NCBI GenBank assembly: GCA_028023455.1
Contig: JAQFVV010006274.1
Coordinates: forward strand, 3,972,001 to 4,036,000
Length of the DNA stretch: 64,000 bases
Direction: 5' to 3'
Source of the DNA: Epiperipatus broadwayi
Lineage: Eukaryota > Onychophora > Udeonychophora > Euonychophora > Peripatidae
A model generated the notes under the pieces. It was not told the origin of the DNA and made no database searches. It worked only from the letters and a program-made list of their open reading frames with translations. Each line of letters starts with the position of its first letter. Positions within the stretch are counted from its first letter, which is position 1. The position numbers and the translations under genes are program-made. Shown one piece after another: positions 11,561-24,869 of this stretch.

Positions 11561-13774
11561 GATAGACCAGACTGTTTCTGAACCATAGAGCTCAATAACA
11601 TTGAAAGAGGCCATCTGAGGCAGAGCGATGTATCTGTCTCCTGTGAAGATGAAAATATAGAAATAGAATTTTTTACTTTTAAATATTACTCATTTTATTC
11701 TCTAGCCAATATATCATTCATCGTATAAAGGTCACATATTGCTACCTACTACTTAATCAGCTCTTAATGACAACCTTAATGCTTAGATAATGGAATACTG
11801 AAAATTATTCACCATTATAAAAGAGGCAATGGACAATTAAACTAAAAAATTGTAAATTTTAAACACTTCTTTTGGAATTAATGGAGAAGTTTAAAAATAT
11901 ATGCAGGCAGCACAAGAATATAAAAAGAAATAGATTTTTTGATATGACTGGTGAAGAAATTATAAACTACATTGAAACTATACTGAATCTCAAATGAGAC
12001 AGAAGAAACATAACAAAATGGAAAAGGAACAAGCATCAGCAAAATGGACTTTGAAACATTCCAGACAGCATAGACTGTAAAAAAATAATGTAGAAAATAC
12101 CCTTTTGCTGAAAATAGTATTATTTTTGTATGTAAATTATCTATACATTTTAATCCCTGCAATATCATTTTAGTAAAATAAAGAGGAATACAAGACAATT
12201 TTCTATCATAATTTTTGTTTTAAAAAAATGTATTGAAACAACTTTATAATGAAGAAACTTCATCATCTTCTGCTGCTTCAAAAGTCTTATGATCTTCATA
12301 GATAGATCTACTCTATGTGCATTATTTTAAGGTTCCAAAATTACCCATAATTAATAATTCTTCAGATATCTCAACAATATCTGAAAATCAATGTTTTGTC
12401 ACTTCATTGTTCATTTTCTCTACTATTTGGCAGATTTATCACATTTTATTTTCATAAGCATTATATTCTGTATAACTGATTTAGAAAATACTTTCAATGG
12501 CTACATGGTTCTATTTGCAGCAATTTAGTGTCTAGTGATAGTAATTATATCTCTTGCCAAAGCTATAATGGGAATATGAAGTGTAGTATTCAATGTTAAT
12601 TAAAACTACATATGGACTGATGTCATTAAGGAAATAGCAAGCCTGGAGGTATTCCTTTTGTAGAGAAGCTTTTTATACTTCTAATGCAGGTTTAACTTTT
12701 GCATTACATTGGTTGACTTAATTTTGCAACAGATTATGAAGAAATTGCTATTATTATCTGTTATTTGCAATGTGTTATCAGGGCTTACACAAACTGTTTA
12801 AGAATGCAGGCCAATTTTGATATTTTGCATCAAAACATTGAATAATCAGGAGATTTCCCATTTGTCTAAAACTTATAATGCATATGATGAAAATATATCT
12901 TCATTGAAGAATAAAGTGGAGACTTTTGAAAGATTTCAAATGGCTTTGAAGTTGAAGATTTATCCCAAACTGTTTCCAAATGGTGAACTTTATTTTAACA
13001 ATGATTTAGAGCAAGTATTTCACACAAAAACTAAATTGAATAAATCAAGACTTATTGTTGCTCATTTTACATCTCATAATGTGACTGGATCATTTTTACA
13101 ACTGTGTCATATATTATCCTTAGAAAAGAATAGTCAATATATTTATGTCAATTAATAGATTTCTTTGGCTACTTGAAAGTTTTTTTGGAAGGCAAAGCAA
13201 AAGATATGTGATCATCAGCTAAGGTGACAAAAACAATTTTAATTTTTTTGAAAGCAACTTTGAAATTTCTATCAAAGTATGATATACAAAGATATCAACA
13301 TAAATAGAAATTTATCAATTAATTAAAAAGATTTTTAAATAGATAATAGAAATTGTTTACAATTATCAGTTCTATTTTAACATAAAATATATTTGTTTTT
13401 AATTTCAAAATCAGAATACAATATTAATATTTATTTAGATCTATTTTATAATGAAATTTTATTTTACATTTACAATTATTTAACTCTTTATAGTTGTTAT
13501 TATTCCTAGTGACACGTAGAAAATATCTACAAAAAATTTTGCCTGTGTTCATTTCTACTTTTCCTTTCAACTATATATATATGTGTGCACACACACTATG
13601 TTATTGTGTGCTATGTAACAAAAGTGTTACAATATATTCAACAAGAATAAAGGAACGATTATAAGTACAAATGGTATCGTATTTATGTGTTGTACAAAAA
13701 TATTATTTTTTATCATTTGAAATTAGTGAAAGATTATTCAAAATCATACTGAATTTTTTTTTAAAAAAAAAATG
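11561..13774. other. Spacer with unrecognised open frames
   Basis: The longest plus-strand frame is 12817-13155 (112 codons, MIFCIKTLNNQEISH...). It contains ERFQMALKLKIYPKLFPNG and could be a decayed transposase fragment, but I recognise no family. A 106-codon minus-strand frame at 11878-12198 is hydrophobic and looks like chance in AT-rich DNA. A GTGTGCACACACAC run occurs near 13580. Confidence 0.3.
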
Positions 13775-14790
13775 ATTTATTTAAACAATTGATACAACTT
13801 TATATAATGACGATTACATGAATACCAAGCAATGTCCATAACTAAATGAGAAGTGAATACATACATGATTGTTGGATCAATGCTTCGGTAGAATTCTAGA
13901 TTGGTCCATACTTTATCCCTGTTGAACAGTTATGCATGCCTCTTTGAGCATTGAAAGGCACATCAAAATTTATAATGAGTATAAGTTTAAAATCAAGATG
14001 CGAAGCAGAGGCTAAGCAGGTTGGGAGAACACTGGCAAGGTCAGTGATTCGCTCCCAATCCGTCAGTCTGAGCCCAAGCATCTTGGGATCTGTTCGTCAC
14101 TTTCTTATAAGTTAAGCCATTCATTCAGTTCATGATTAAATATGTTAACTTTTATTGTTGAGGTAGATGGTGTGATCAATCCGCTAATTGGTAGTCATTA
14201 GATAATCTGGTAGAGTTCTCATATATGACTGAGCTCATTTTGGTATTGCATTGATGAGGCGAGACTCAAATTTGATCATTGATATCTTTGCAATAATCAG
14301 TGAACTAACATGGAGGTTCTGACCCAGGTTTGTTGATGCAGCCAATCCGGAGCAAGCATTTTATCTCTGATGATATTACCCTTGATGAGTGTTTTAAACG
14401 CTTGAAGGGTACTGGTGTTCGCGTTGCCCAGAACAAAATTGCATCTCATTAGCCAGATGGCAAAGGATAGGAAAATTGCTAATCTAATATTAGCAAAATT
14501 GTCAGCTTTAATTGCTTGCTGGATTAAGAATGTGTCTGTAGAATAGCATTTTATCTTTTCATCAATGAAAGACCTAGAATGCTGAGAGATGGACAACCCC
14601 TTTTCATTACTAGGAACTGATTAGTGGATAGTGATGAGAGGTTTAATTTCAGAAGAAAATCAATAAATTTGGGTTCCAAAAACCAGTGTTTGGCTTTTTT
14701 GATCAATAATTTGTTGTTTAATCCAAGAGCATTATGGAGAGCTGAGGGACAATCTTTCTTTAGCCTGAACTTAATGTTTATTATTCAAAC
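13775..14790 (-). mobile_element. 3' end of an L1/Tx1-like LINE (copy A)
   Basis: On the minus strand the conserved part runs 14770 to 14297 and encodes the C-terminal region of an ORF2 protein. GLNNKLLIKKAKHWFLEPKF aligns with LTNNKIIFLFGCWAMEPKF of the LINE at 40-42 kb. IRLAIFLSFAIWLMRCNFVL ... MLAPDWLHQQTWV aligns with IRLSLFINYAFWSTHYKMVF ... MLLAPKVLFEETWT. The two copies are therefore one family, in opposite orientation. A 3' untranslated stretch of about 500 bp follows to AAATAAATCA near 13775, comparable to the AATAAAT end of the other copy. It is 5' truncated and frame-broken; the only sizeable frame is 14297-14596. Confidence 0.65.
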
Positions 14791-17700
14791 TTACATAAAC
14801 TAATGTAGGTCAATAAATAGACACTAGGCATTCCTTTTCAATATTTGTTGTTTTGGAATAAAATTATAAATTGAATTCTCAATTGATATATCTCAAATTC
14901 ATGTTTATTCTCACAACCATAATAATGATAATAAGTTTGAATAAAGTGTTAACAATTATTATTTAATGCAATGAGATTAGGTTAAATAATACTTTTCCCC
15001 CATTTAGTCTTCATTCTGGGTTTTTTTTTTTTATTGCACATACAATTTTGCCATTTTATGATCACCATTTTAATTACCATTCACATTTAAAGTGATGATA
15101 GTATAAGAAAAAGTAATAATAATTCCAAAGTTTAAAATCAATTGAAGATTAATATCTCGCTTTTTTTTCTGAAGTGCAGAGGCCGGAAATGAAGATTTAA
15201 TAGAAATATTTTGTTAATTCTAAAATTATATTAATAATTAATATAAATGAAATTAAATGTTGCCAAATAGCGTAGCATCTAAACTAAACAATGCTTAACT
15301 CATGAACCAAAACATATATGCATAAATGTATTTCAGCATGTGTGCTTATATACAGTAATAAATAATTTTAATAAAGCATTTAAATTTTATATTATTTTAT
15401 TTATGTATATTCAGACTTAAGTTTGTTTCACAAGAGAGCGCTGCTGAAATTAAAATGCAAGTTTGGTGATAGTGCTATTATATATCATTTTATGTATTTT
15501 AATATTTTTAAGTTTATCAACATATTTGTAGATCTTATTTAATGACTTGAATAATAGAATACGTATATATTGTTTTTGCTTCTTAAATAAAGTTTTTGTA
15601 GATTATTTATTATATTGTAATAGTTAGATCAGACACGATTTTAAAATGTAGGATTTAACATTTTGAACATATTTAAGATTACTTTGAAAAATTGTTTTGA
15701 TAGATAATGATAATATGCCCACTAAATGTATTTAAAATGATATGAAGTGCTAGAGGCATTCATCTTTTTTTTTTTCTGGGTGGTATCTCATCAAGTAATT
15801 AAGTTTTATCATTGCTATATCAGTAAATAAAAATTTTAGAATGAATATAAAACACAAATGCAATTAAAAATAACAATACAATCAAGACAAAAAAGCTAAA
15901 ACAAAATGAGAGCTTAAGGTCCAACATCTTGAAGCTAGTGTTAATAGTGGTAACATTTTTTTTTTTCCATAATTTAAATTGCCAAATATAAAATATTTAA
16001 TCATTTATGGAAAGGCTTGTATTCTGATTTATTTATATATGTGTGCGTGCCAATGAATGTCTGTTTTAAAATTATGCTTTCTTATTTAATATTTATTTAG
16101 GTGTGCTGATACAAATAAAACACTTCATCAAATCAATTTATAATAAGATGATAATTGCTAAGGTTTTGAACAAACTATCTATGCATACAATTCCTAATAA
16201 TTAATTTACTAGTATCAGAATATATCTGGCCTTCTAATAAAGAGAAATAGACAATGATTCATTTATTTGAAAATGTGTATTTTCATCTCAGTGACTAATC
16301 AATTTAAGCTTATTTTTTTTATTATTGTTTGTATATTTTTAATATTGTTTATGTTTATTTATATCTTAAAGATGAAAAAATTTATGTTCTGATTTTTTTA
16401 TTTTAAGTAGGTCAGAGCAGGCAGACTGCATGCTTAAGTTATACATTTATTTTTAAAATCACATAAATTTTAAATCATAGACTTATTCATTTCAAATTGT
16501 ATATGTAACTAGTCATCTAGATAAAAACACATGAATATATTTTATATCTTGTTTTGACAGGAATCAAACAAAATAATTTTATGAAGTAGAAAGTTCAAAA
16601 TAGTGAAAATTTACTTAATTTAACTGCTTTAAAACACATTTGTTTAAAATTTGATTTCACAAATTAGTCTTTGAAAGTAAATTATATTAATAATGTAAAT
16701 TCAAATTTATGTATGAAAGATCAAGTATTAGACATCCATAGTATTAAATATTTAGTATGGTGATTTAATAGATTTATGAGTCATGTTTAAAAGAAACAAT
16801 TTTACTTATATTTAATAAAGAAATGAAACCCCCAGAAAATTGACTTAATGAAATAGTGAATAACTGATTGGATTTAATGTAATATGTCTATTGTATTTCT
16901 TGTATACCCAGATTAAACATTAGCCAAATATCATTTTGTGACAATAACCCTTTTTTTTTTTTTTAAATTATAATAGATTGACAGTTGGAGTAGAATAAAT
17001 CCATTTAGATAAACTTTATTTATGTGTGGAGTAGAATAAATTCATTAGGTAAACGTTATGTGCCTTTGAAAAAATAAGTGAGTAGTAATTTTAAGGCATA
17101 GTGAATAACAAACTATCACTAAGGTTCTGAACTTTAATATGTAGTTTGTTGAGATAATCATGCCATATTAAAAGAGAGTGCAAACTTTTACATCTTGAAG
17201 ATTAAAATAGCCAAGACATAGATCTCACTTTTGTTAATTACTAATTGACAATTATATTGTAGACTATTATAAGTCAGGGGAAAATGCTATATCATATGAA
17301 ATATCATTTATTTGTTTCTAGGCTTATAGTATTTGAGTTAAGTTAATATTCTTCATAATATTAATGATACTACTTTTTTTTAATATTTATAATATCATAT
17401 GGTACTTAAGTCACATTTGTATATTCTGATGTTTATACTAAAGATCAAACAAAAATATGGATGAGCTATGTGTAACAACTATTCTTACATTTACATTAAC
17501 CTACAAAAACTAATTTAATATTATAAAATCAAAATTCCCAGTCTAGTTAGTAATTTAGTTATATTCCAGATCTGCGTTAACTTTTTTAAGCAATAAAATA
17601 ATTAAGAATCCAAAACCAGAAATATATATATATTTACTATATTCACAATTAAGAATTAAATTTATTTATTTATCAAATGTAAATTCGTGAATAATTTGAA

Positions 17701-20103
17701 AGAATGAATATTTATTACAGGACAATCAATGTTACTATTACTATTGTTATTGTTTTGATATATTGATAAATTCTATTTTTATTGTTGAAATTATTAGGAT
17801 TATTTTCTTTTGTTGTCAGACAAATATAGGTCAAGATTTAATTTTGTAAATATTTTTCTTCTGTCAGAATCTTATGATTAAACAGAATAAAATACCTTAA
17901 TATTATCTTCAGTTATAAAATGGCTTTTAAATATAGTATAATAAAGCAATACACTCAGATTTTTATATCTTTTCTCATTTTTGAATCCTAGGAAATGATA
18001 AATGGATAGATGTATATAGCTGTTTGTGTGGCTTAAATCATCAGTCATCATCAATTAATGTTATTGTCACACTCTCTATAAATAATGGTGATGATAATAT
18101 TGGCAAAATAGGCATTTACATAACATTACCACTACCTTCCAGTTCTTGAAAGCACTTAGCTGCCTTTGTATTATCGTTATTCAATTATAGCTTTCCTTTG
18201 ATTGCATTTCAGAGCATAATTTATATTTATATTACATTTGTCTGGGGAAAGTTGCATATCTTTTATAATTACAACCATTACACTATATATATATATAATG
18301 GCATTTGAGAAGTGCATAGCATGCTTTTATCTACAGTATAAAAGCTAAATGACAACATTAAACTATTTCTCTCGCAAAGTCAACAAATTGTCATAATGCT
18401 AATTTTAATCTGTTAAGCACTTTGTTTTGAAATGTCCTTTGGATCTTTCCTACTCAATATTTTTTTAATTTGGTCTTCATTTGTAATTTTAACAAAAACA
18501 ATTTTTTTTATCAAATCTCTATGTTTTAATAAATTTTATTAGAAACAGATATCCAATTGATGGAATTAATATTAAAAAAAAAAAATTTGCAAATAAAAAA
18601 AAAAAACAGTATCAATGTTATTTATAGAAAGAATTTTATTTCCACTTCAAATCTAAAAAAAAAAAAATGTATTTAATTTTTAAAAAAATTATTCTTTATC
18701 AAATCTTTATTTTTTATAAGTAATTATTAAAATCATACACATTACATAACAAAAGTATTATACCTAATTTTAATAAAAAAGCAATTTTCCAAATTAAAAG
18801 ATGTTATCAATATAAATCATATCCTATTTGGTATTATGTAAGCTTTTAACAAGCTAAATTACTTTTAGAAAGCAAATGAATTCAAATATGTGCAAACATA
18901 TATATAAAATAAATATTTAGTAATTTAGTATAAAAAAGTAATTAAGAAAAAATACACTTTTTTTTTTTTTTTGTCAACATTAACTGCATGAATGCATCTC
19001 CCTAGATAGAGGTATTTTTTCATTCCCTGATTAATGATTATTGCTGGCATCTAAATACAATTGTTATAAATAAAATAAGTTACTGTTGAATGGTTTAGAG
19101 TTGTGAAAGTCATACAATCTTCTAGTTATTATGCCTAATTTGCCAGAATCAAAGTGACCTCAACACCATTGGAAACAATGCATCATCTTCATGCACTTAA
19201 TTGGTTAACAATTTTTTTTTTTAATATTTAACGCAAACGTATTCAAATTTTATTTTCTTTCTTGTTTCATATTCATTGTATATTTAATATAAGGTATTCA
19301 CTGACCCATTCCATTTCATAATGCTTATTATTTTTTTCAAGCATCAATATATATCCCAGAGCAATTTTATATCTGTATAACCTACCCCCCCCCCCAAAAA
19401 AAAAGAATAATAAATTTTCAAATTAGAAGTCTTGAAACCTTCCAGAATTCTTTTAACAAAAAAAAAATCACTCTTGTAAACAGTTTGTTTAAAATGCTGC
19501 TTTAAGTTTTGTTAATTAATTAATTTATTTTTTAAGTTTAATTGTAATTATTGCAATTTTTGAATATTTTTGAATAATCAATTTGAAAGGTCAAATAAAG
19601 AATATGTCTTTGGCATATTTTAACTCTTTAAAACCTAAGTGGCCATCTTGAATTTAAAAAAAAAAATTACATCCAATTTTAAATAAAATTTCTAATTTAT
19701 TACAATAAATATAAATACATTTTTTAGAAAGTGCAAATATGAAAGAATGTAATAGAGCTGATAAAATAGTCATTATCTAAAAAAAAAATTTTAAAGATTT
19801 TTAACATTTTTAAACATGTTTTTTTTTTTTTACATTGGTTCATAAATTCTAAATTTTGAAACAATTTCATAGACAGCTTCATCACATTTGTCATAAAATC
19901 CTGGAAAAAATGATATATAACATGACTTACCTGAGTCAGATTTTCATGATGAAATGCGAGAAGGAGACAATTTTTGTTTTTGGCTACCAAATCCAGATCT
20001 TGTCCTTGCATGCAGGGTATCTCCTAGACCTTCCATGCAGGATATCTATTAGAAATGCTTGGTTTTAGTGGGGGGGGGTCAAAAAATGACAGTAAGAACT
20101 TTT
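14791..20103. other. Long AT-rich spacer, no gene
   Basis: More than 5 kb without a supported gene. Contents are poly(T)/poly(A) runs, an approximate 41-bp duplication near 16986-17065 (GGAGTAGAATAAAT twice), a C11 run at 19385-19395 followed by poly(A), and (AT)n near 17623 and 18283. The frames at 19724-20011 and 19856-20068 overlap on opposite strands and show no family resemblance. Confidence 0.45.
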
Positions 20104-20431
20104 AGTAAATTGTAAGTTATGGGGGGGGGGGATTAATTACTGTATTATTGAAAAATTGGTGAGGAGCTAAAATATGTATTCTTTTCAAGCAAAAAAGTAT
20201 AATATCAAACAAATAAAAATGTATCTACAATAAAATGAATAAAAGCAAAATAAATCAATAAACAACAAAATCATAGTAAATTGTAAGTTATGGGGGAAAA
20301 AATTACTATATTATTGAAAAATGGGGGGGGGGCTAAAATATGTATTCTTTTCAAGCAAAAAGTGTAATATCAAACAAAAATTTATCTACAATAAAATGAA
20401 TAAAAGCAAAATAAATCAATAAACAACAAAA
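20104..20431. repeat. Tandem duplication, ~170-bp unit, two copies
   Basis: Unit 1 at 20104-20274 and unit 2 at 20275-20431. Both start AGTAAATTGTAAGTTATGGG, run through CTAAAATATGTATTCTTTTCAAGC, and end in AACAACAAAAT. They differ mainly in G-run lengths and a ~10-bp deletion. G tracts of 11 and 10 bp lie at 20121-20131 and 20323-20332. High identity suggests a recent duplication. Confidence 0.85.
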
Positions 20432-20761
20432 TAAACAAAAGTATTACAAGCACTGGTTATATATGAGTGGGAGATGATATAGACCAACTAATGACTGTTG
20501 ATTCAGCATTGGGAGTCATTTATTCTTTTCACATGTGTAGAGATGTATATCAGTTGTATGTGAGATAGAGTGGATGGATTGAGGGAACTTGAAAGTCTAT
20601 TCAAATTCTTGAAAATATAAATATATGAAGAAAATCAAGAGAAAAATAACCCTGAAGATACATACTGTAAACCATAAGTAATGTGAAACCCTTGATGTGA
20701 AGTTGAAATTGTCTTACCTAAAACTGAAAAAATTAAGAATTACAAAATTGCAACAAATGAA

Positions 20762-21175
20762 CAGTAATATAAATAAAATCATGATATATCTTACCTATTT
20801 CAGAACCAAGTAGAGATATAGTTCTTTGTTAACATGTAAAGCAGGGTGGCTTGAGTTGCATGGGGTTGAAGTATTTGAGTTGGGTGACTACAAAACTGTA
20901 ACAAATGAATATATAATGTTACTATAATCATACAATAAATGTACTGTAATATAAATAAAATCATGATATATCTTACCTATTGCAGAACCAAGTAGAGATA
21001 TGGTTCTTTGTCAACATGTAAAGCAGGGTGGCTTGAGTTGCAGGGGTTAAAGCATGTGACTACAAAATTGCAACAAATGAATATATGATGTTACTATAAT
21101 CATCCAACAAATGAACAGTAATAAAATAAAATCATGATATATCTTACCTATTGCAGAATCAAGTAGAGATATGAT
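20762..21175. repeat. Tandem repeat, ~175-bp unit, 2.3 copies
   Basis: Units start at about 20762, 20944 and 21116 with the shared text AAATAAAATCATGATATATC and TTACCTATTNCAGAA, and AAGTAGAGATAT. The first two also share GTAAAGCAGGGTGGCTTGAGTTGC. The third copy breaks off where the piggyBac 3' region begins. The array may be the subterminal repeat region of that element. Confidence 0.8.
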
Positions 21176-21226
21176 TCTGAGCCTGTATGTGTGTCGTAGG
21201 TGTTGTAGCTGTGTAGGATAGGAGAT

Positions 21227-22959
21227 TTATGTAGGCAGTGGAATCGTACTGCTGACATGGTAAGCAGCAAAACAGCCCCTCTCTTCACTCCTACACAGGG
21301 GCATGCATCCACATTGCACACAACCAAAATAAAATGCATGTCATGCTTTGTTTTTCAGACATACAATGCACCTTCTTTTGATGGATTTGTTATGACTGTG
21401 CAGATCAGCTATAGTATGGCACCTGTATGGAGACTGAAGATGCTGTATTACAGAAGGCTTCGTTTTCCTGGTTGTGAAGTCACTAATAAGGCTGGCTGAT
21501 AAAGCTCTCTATATTCCAGGTGACATGTAAGCCGCATTTGCTTTTGGGCTATGTATAGAGTGTATAATATGTAGGAATTAGTGATAGCTGCATCAAAACA
21601 ATGCCAGAATAAGCATATAGGCCAACACTTAGACTTTCTATCCCAGCTGTATGCAGTTCTCTTCTGGTTTGCTAAGTCAACCCCTCCCATGAAGCAGTGT
21701 ATTTTTTGATTGCATTTGGACATGGATATATATATGACGTGTACCATCCTTATGTGTTCTAACTGCAGTACTAGCTTCAGATGATGGATAAGCATTATTG
21801 AGCATAATAATTGGCTTCTTATCCATCCAAACTAGAAACTCAGGACCACTGTCCTTCTCTCTACATCTGTTATTAATTTTGAAGGTTTCTTATGGATGCT
21901 AACTGGAATATCCTTCCTATCACTGTGCCACAACAAGAGATTTTACTTGCAGACAGCTTTTCTGCTAATTGGACACTAGTAAAATATCTGTCACAAAAAA
22001 CAATATTGATTCTGTTTAGCAAGTTGTGGCAAAACCACTGCACTGGTCAGGTTCCCAGATTTAGGCCAGCATCTGGAGTTGCACTTTTGCCTGTATACAG
22101 CTCCATATGATACACATATCCATTATGTCTATCTGCACATATCCACCATTTGAAGCCTCGCTTTATCAGTTTTGAGGCATCATACCATTTCATAGTGTTA
22201 CAAAAACCTTAAATTTAGTAATATGCAGGCTTGAAGTTAACACTACAGTGATCTGTGATTGGCCTTAATTTATAAATTGTATCATGCTCTTTACTAGTAT
22301 TTGGTGGCATGGTTTTATTGTCATTGAAATGCAAATTATTTAGAATTTCCAAAAAATTGATCTTGGGTCATAACTTTAGCATGTACCGACCGGTTGATGC
22401 AATAATTCATTTTTAGTCCAAATAAATTTGAGTTTTAGCACACGTGATGCACTACAAACATGAATTATTGTGCCTAAAAATGCATTCAACTTAGTGGGTG
22501 ACAGATTGATTCACTTTGGTATTGCTTTCCACTCTGAAGCATACCTATTGCTTTCAGCACACATATATGGTCATATAATTTCCTATCAAAAAGTAAATTT
22601 AAAAAATCAATAATTGAGTACTCACAGATAATGGGAAATTGAGTACTCACAGATAATGGGAAATTTTAGCTATGGTGACTTAGTAAATGTTCTGATTGGC
22701 ATGCATAATTTATTAATGTTACCAAGAAACTAATCCGAATCAGGTTGAGATAAAGGCTCCAGCATCAGCTGAGTTGCCATTCTCACCACCCTTACCGGTG
22801 ACTTCACTAAGATTTTCTTTCTTCTTTTGAAAACTTCAGCTTCTCAATCATCTGATGAGTCCCAGAAGAAGTTTCAGAAATACAGCAATCATCGATGGGG
22901 AATACCTTGTCCAAATCAGACTCAGAATCAAAATCAAATTTGCTGGAGAAAGAAGCCAT
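21227..22959 (-). pseudogene. piggyBac transposase pseudogene
   Basis: The gene encoded a DDE transposase that inserts at TTAA. Read on the minus strand from ATG at 22957-22959: an acidic N-terminus (MASFSSKFDFDSESDLDKVF); the block KRGFKWWICADRHNGYVYHM with the first Asp (~22180); FCDRYFTSVQLAEKL with the second Asp (~21995); MGGVDLANQ with the third Asp (~21690), followed by SYxxDRKSK-like and AITNSYILY; then a C-terminal cysteine-rich domain RRCIVC, GCVQCGCMPLC, GCFAAYH (~21400-21250) and TAA at 21227-21229. Span and domain order equal a full-length protein of about 575 residues. Frameshifts and stops occur in the N-terminal third (KS followed by TAG) and around 21500 and 22050. I found no convincing TTAA-bounded terminal repeats, so element ends are undefined. 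Confidence 0.85.
22613..22662. repeat. Exact 25-bp tandem duplication
   Basis: ATTGAGTACTCACAGATAAT plus GGGAA is present twice in direct succession, inside the N-terminal part of the piggyBac pseudogene, where it adds to the damage. Confidence 0.9.
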
Positions 22960-24455
22960 TTTATCCATTTAAAAATATTATCCGTTCACTAAATCTAAAA
23001 AAATTATAAAATGTACTTTACAAAAAAAGCTATAAAAAATCAACCTTTCATCACAGAGAAAAAATACTTACACCGTATGAAAGCTAGAAAGATGGCGGAA
23101 AGAACGAAAAAAGACCCATAAGTATGACGTTTACCGTTTCCACACAAACGCAGTTGAAAGTCTAAACTTTCGAGCAGTAGTGCTTCGGACTCAACAGGGG
23201 GATAAACAAAATTTCTTGATAATACAAGATAACAAAAATTCCCCTAAATATTTTATTTATATTTTAGGAAACAAATCACTGGAGGTTTTTTTTTAAAACT
23301 ATGGAATTATAATTTTGAAATTTACATTATTCTCTTTCTCCTTTGTAATGTAAAACTTTTGTGGATATAATCATTTGTAGAATTATTATTATTATTATTG
23401 TAGATAGCAGAAAAATATATGTTTTTATAATAAATTCAGCCAAATTCAGCAGTTTAAATATAGCTCTAATAAAGTATGTTTTTGTTTTTTTTTTAATTTC
23501 TATTATAGTGTTTTCTAAACAGAATAACTTTAAAAAGTTTCAAATTTTGTTTAATCAAATATTATAAATACTTGATATTTATAATATACAATAATGAGGA
23601 AATTGATATTATTTGTAGTCTAATCTGCAAGCAACCTGTGATTTTAGAGAAGTTGTATTTCTTATTTTTATATAGCATCTAGTGATTTTTGATAATCATT
23701 TGTTTTTACTGGCATTGTCTCAAATATTCATCTTTCAATATTTTTAAATCAATAATGTTAATAATGCTATAAATATATATATATCTGAATTTCAAAAGAT
23801 ATATATGAGCTGTTAATTTTGAACATGGCTTAAATCCATTATTCAAAGAAATCAAATTAACTGATATAACGTTTACAATTCTCAGTTACCTTTTCATTTT
23901 AAACAATTTGCAGCTAATATATTCAAAATCACTGAAATTTTGTAAATAGAAAATTCTTCTAATTAATACAATGATAAAAATGTTTATTTTGAAAATAGCT
24001 GAAGTTCAGTTTTAAAATTTTCAGACTGATATGCATATAGTATGTAGGAAAATATTATTAGATAAGAGCTCTACTTTATTTCTTCATTATTATTAAAGTA
24101 ACCTTAGCTCGGATAATAATTTTCTAAATAAAAATAATTCCATTAATTACGGAATTTTAATATATTAACAGAAATAAAGCAAGAAAGATTTCTCATGTAT
24201 TTACAAGATGATAATGGTAACCAGACTGAGTGCATATACCATAAAAATGGAAATCTCACAGTAATACAAATTAAACATAAAAGATTGCAATATTGTCATC
24301 CAGCTGCAAATAAAAGTAAAGTGTTGCACATTATTGTTTCATGGGTTAAAAACTTTTGATTATTTTTAATAGTTTATTTAAATTTATTTTACTTAATTTT
24401 AACTTTGTTTTTAACTTAAATTTCTACATGTTCAAAAGTGTTCAACTTCAAGTTA
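22960..24455. other. Spacer; 5' flank of the piggyBac remnant
   Basis: Positions 23070-23230 are less AT-rich (GATGGCGGAAAG, GTGCTTCGGACTC) and probably belong to the piggyBac 5' untranslated end. An (ATT)n microsatellite lies near 23380. No gene seen. Confidence 0.4.
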
Positions 24456-24565
24456 CCTTGGACACTGATTCAGGTATGTAAAAAAATTGACTTTCACATA
24501 ATTAAAAATTCCTTGGACACTGATTCAGGTATGTAAAAAAATTGACTTTCACATAATTAAAAATT
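24456..24565. repeat. Exact 55-bp tandem duplication
   Basis: The unit 24456-24510 (CCTTGGACACTGATTCAGGT ... ATTAAAAATT) is repeated without change at 24511-24565. Identity implies a recent event or an assembly artefact. Confidence 0.9.
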
Positions 24566-24869
24566 ATAATGGAGTTTTTATTTTTATTATTATATTATTT
24601 ATTAAAAATTGTGCCCATAGGAATTAATGAAAAACTAAGCTTTTTGAAATCAGAAAGATCAGGCAATTTAAGAATTCTACTTTTGGAAATATTCGAAAGA
24701 GATAAAGAAATATATTCATAAACGGAGGATGAATATAATACCTTAGTCAATGCTAGCTCTTATTTCACAAAAAAAAAAGTCAAGAAAAAAGAGTGATGAC
24801 ACTTATACTCAAAAATTCTGAAAACCAAATGGAATACAGGAAAAAAATATTATACTCAAACTGGAAAAA

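Noticed and set aside
13896-14081. 61-codon minus frame as a small gene
   Set aside because: It lies in the 3' untranslated stretch of the LINE copy and shows no recognisable domain.
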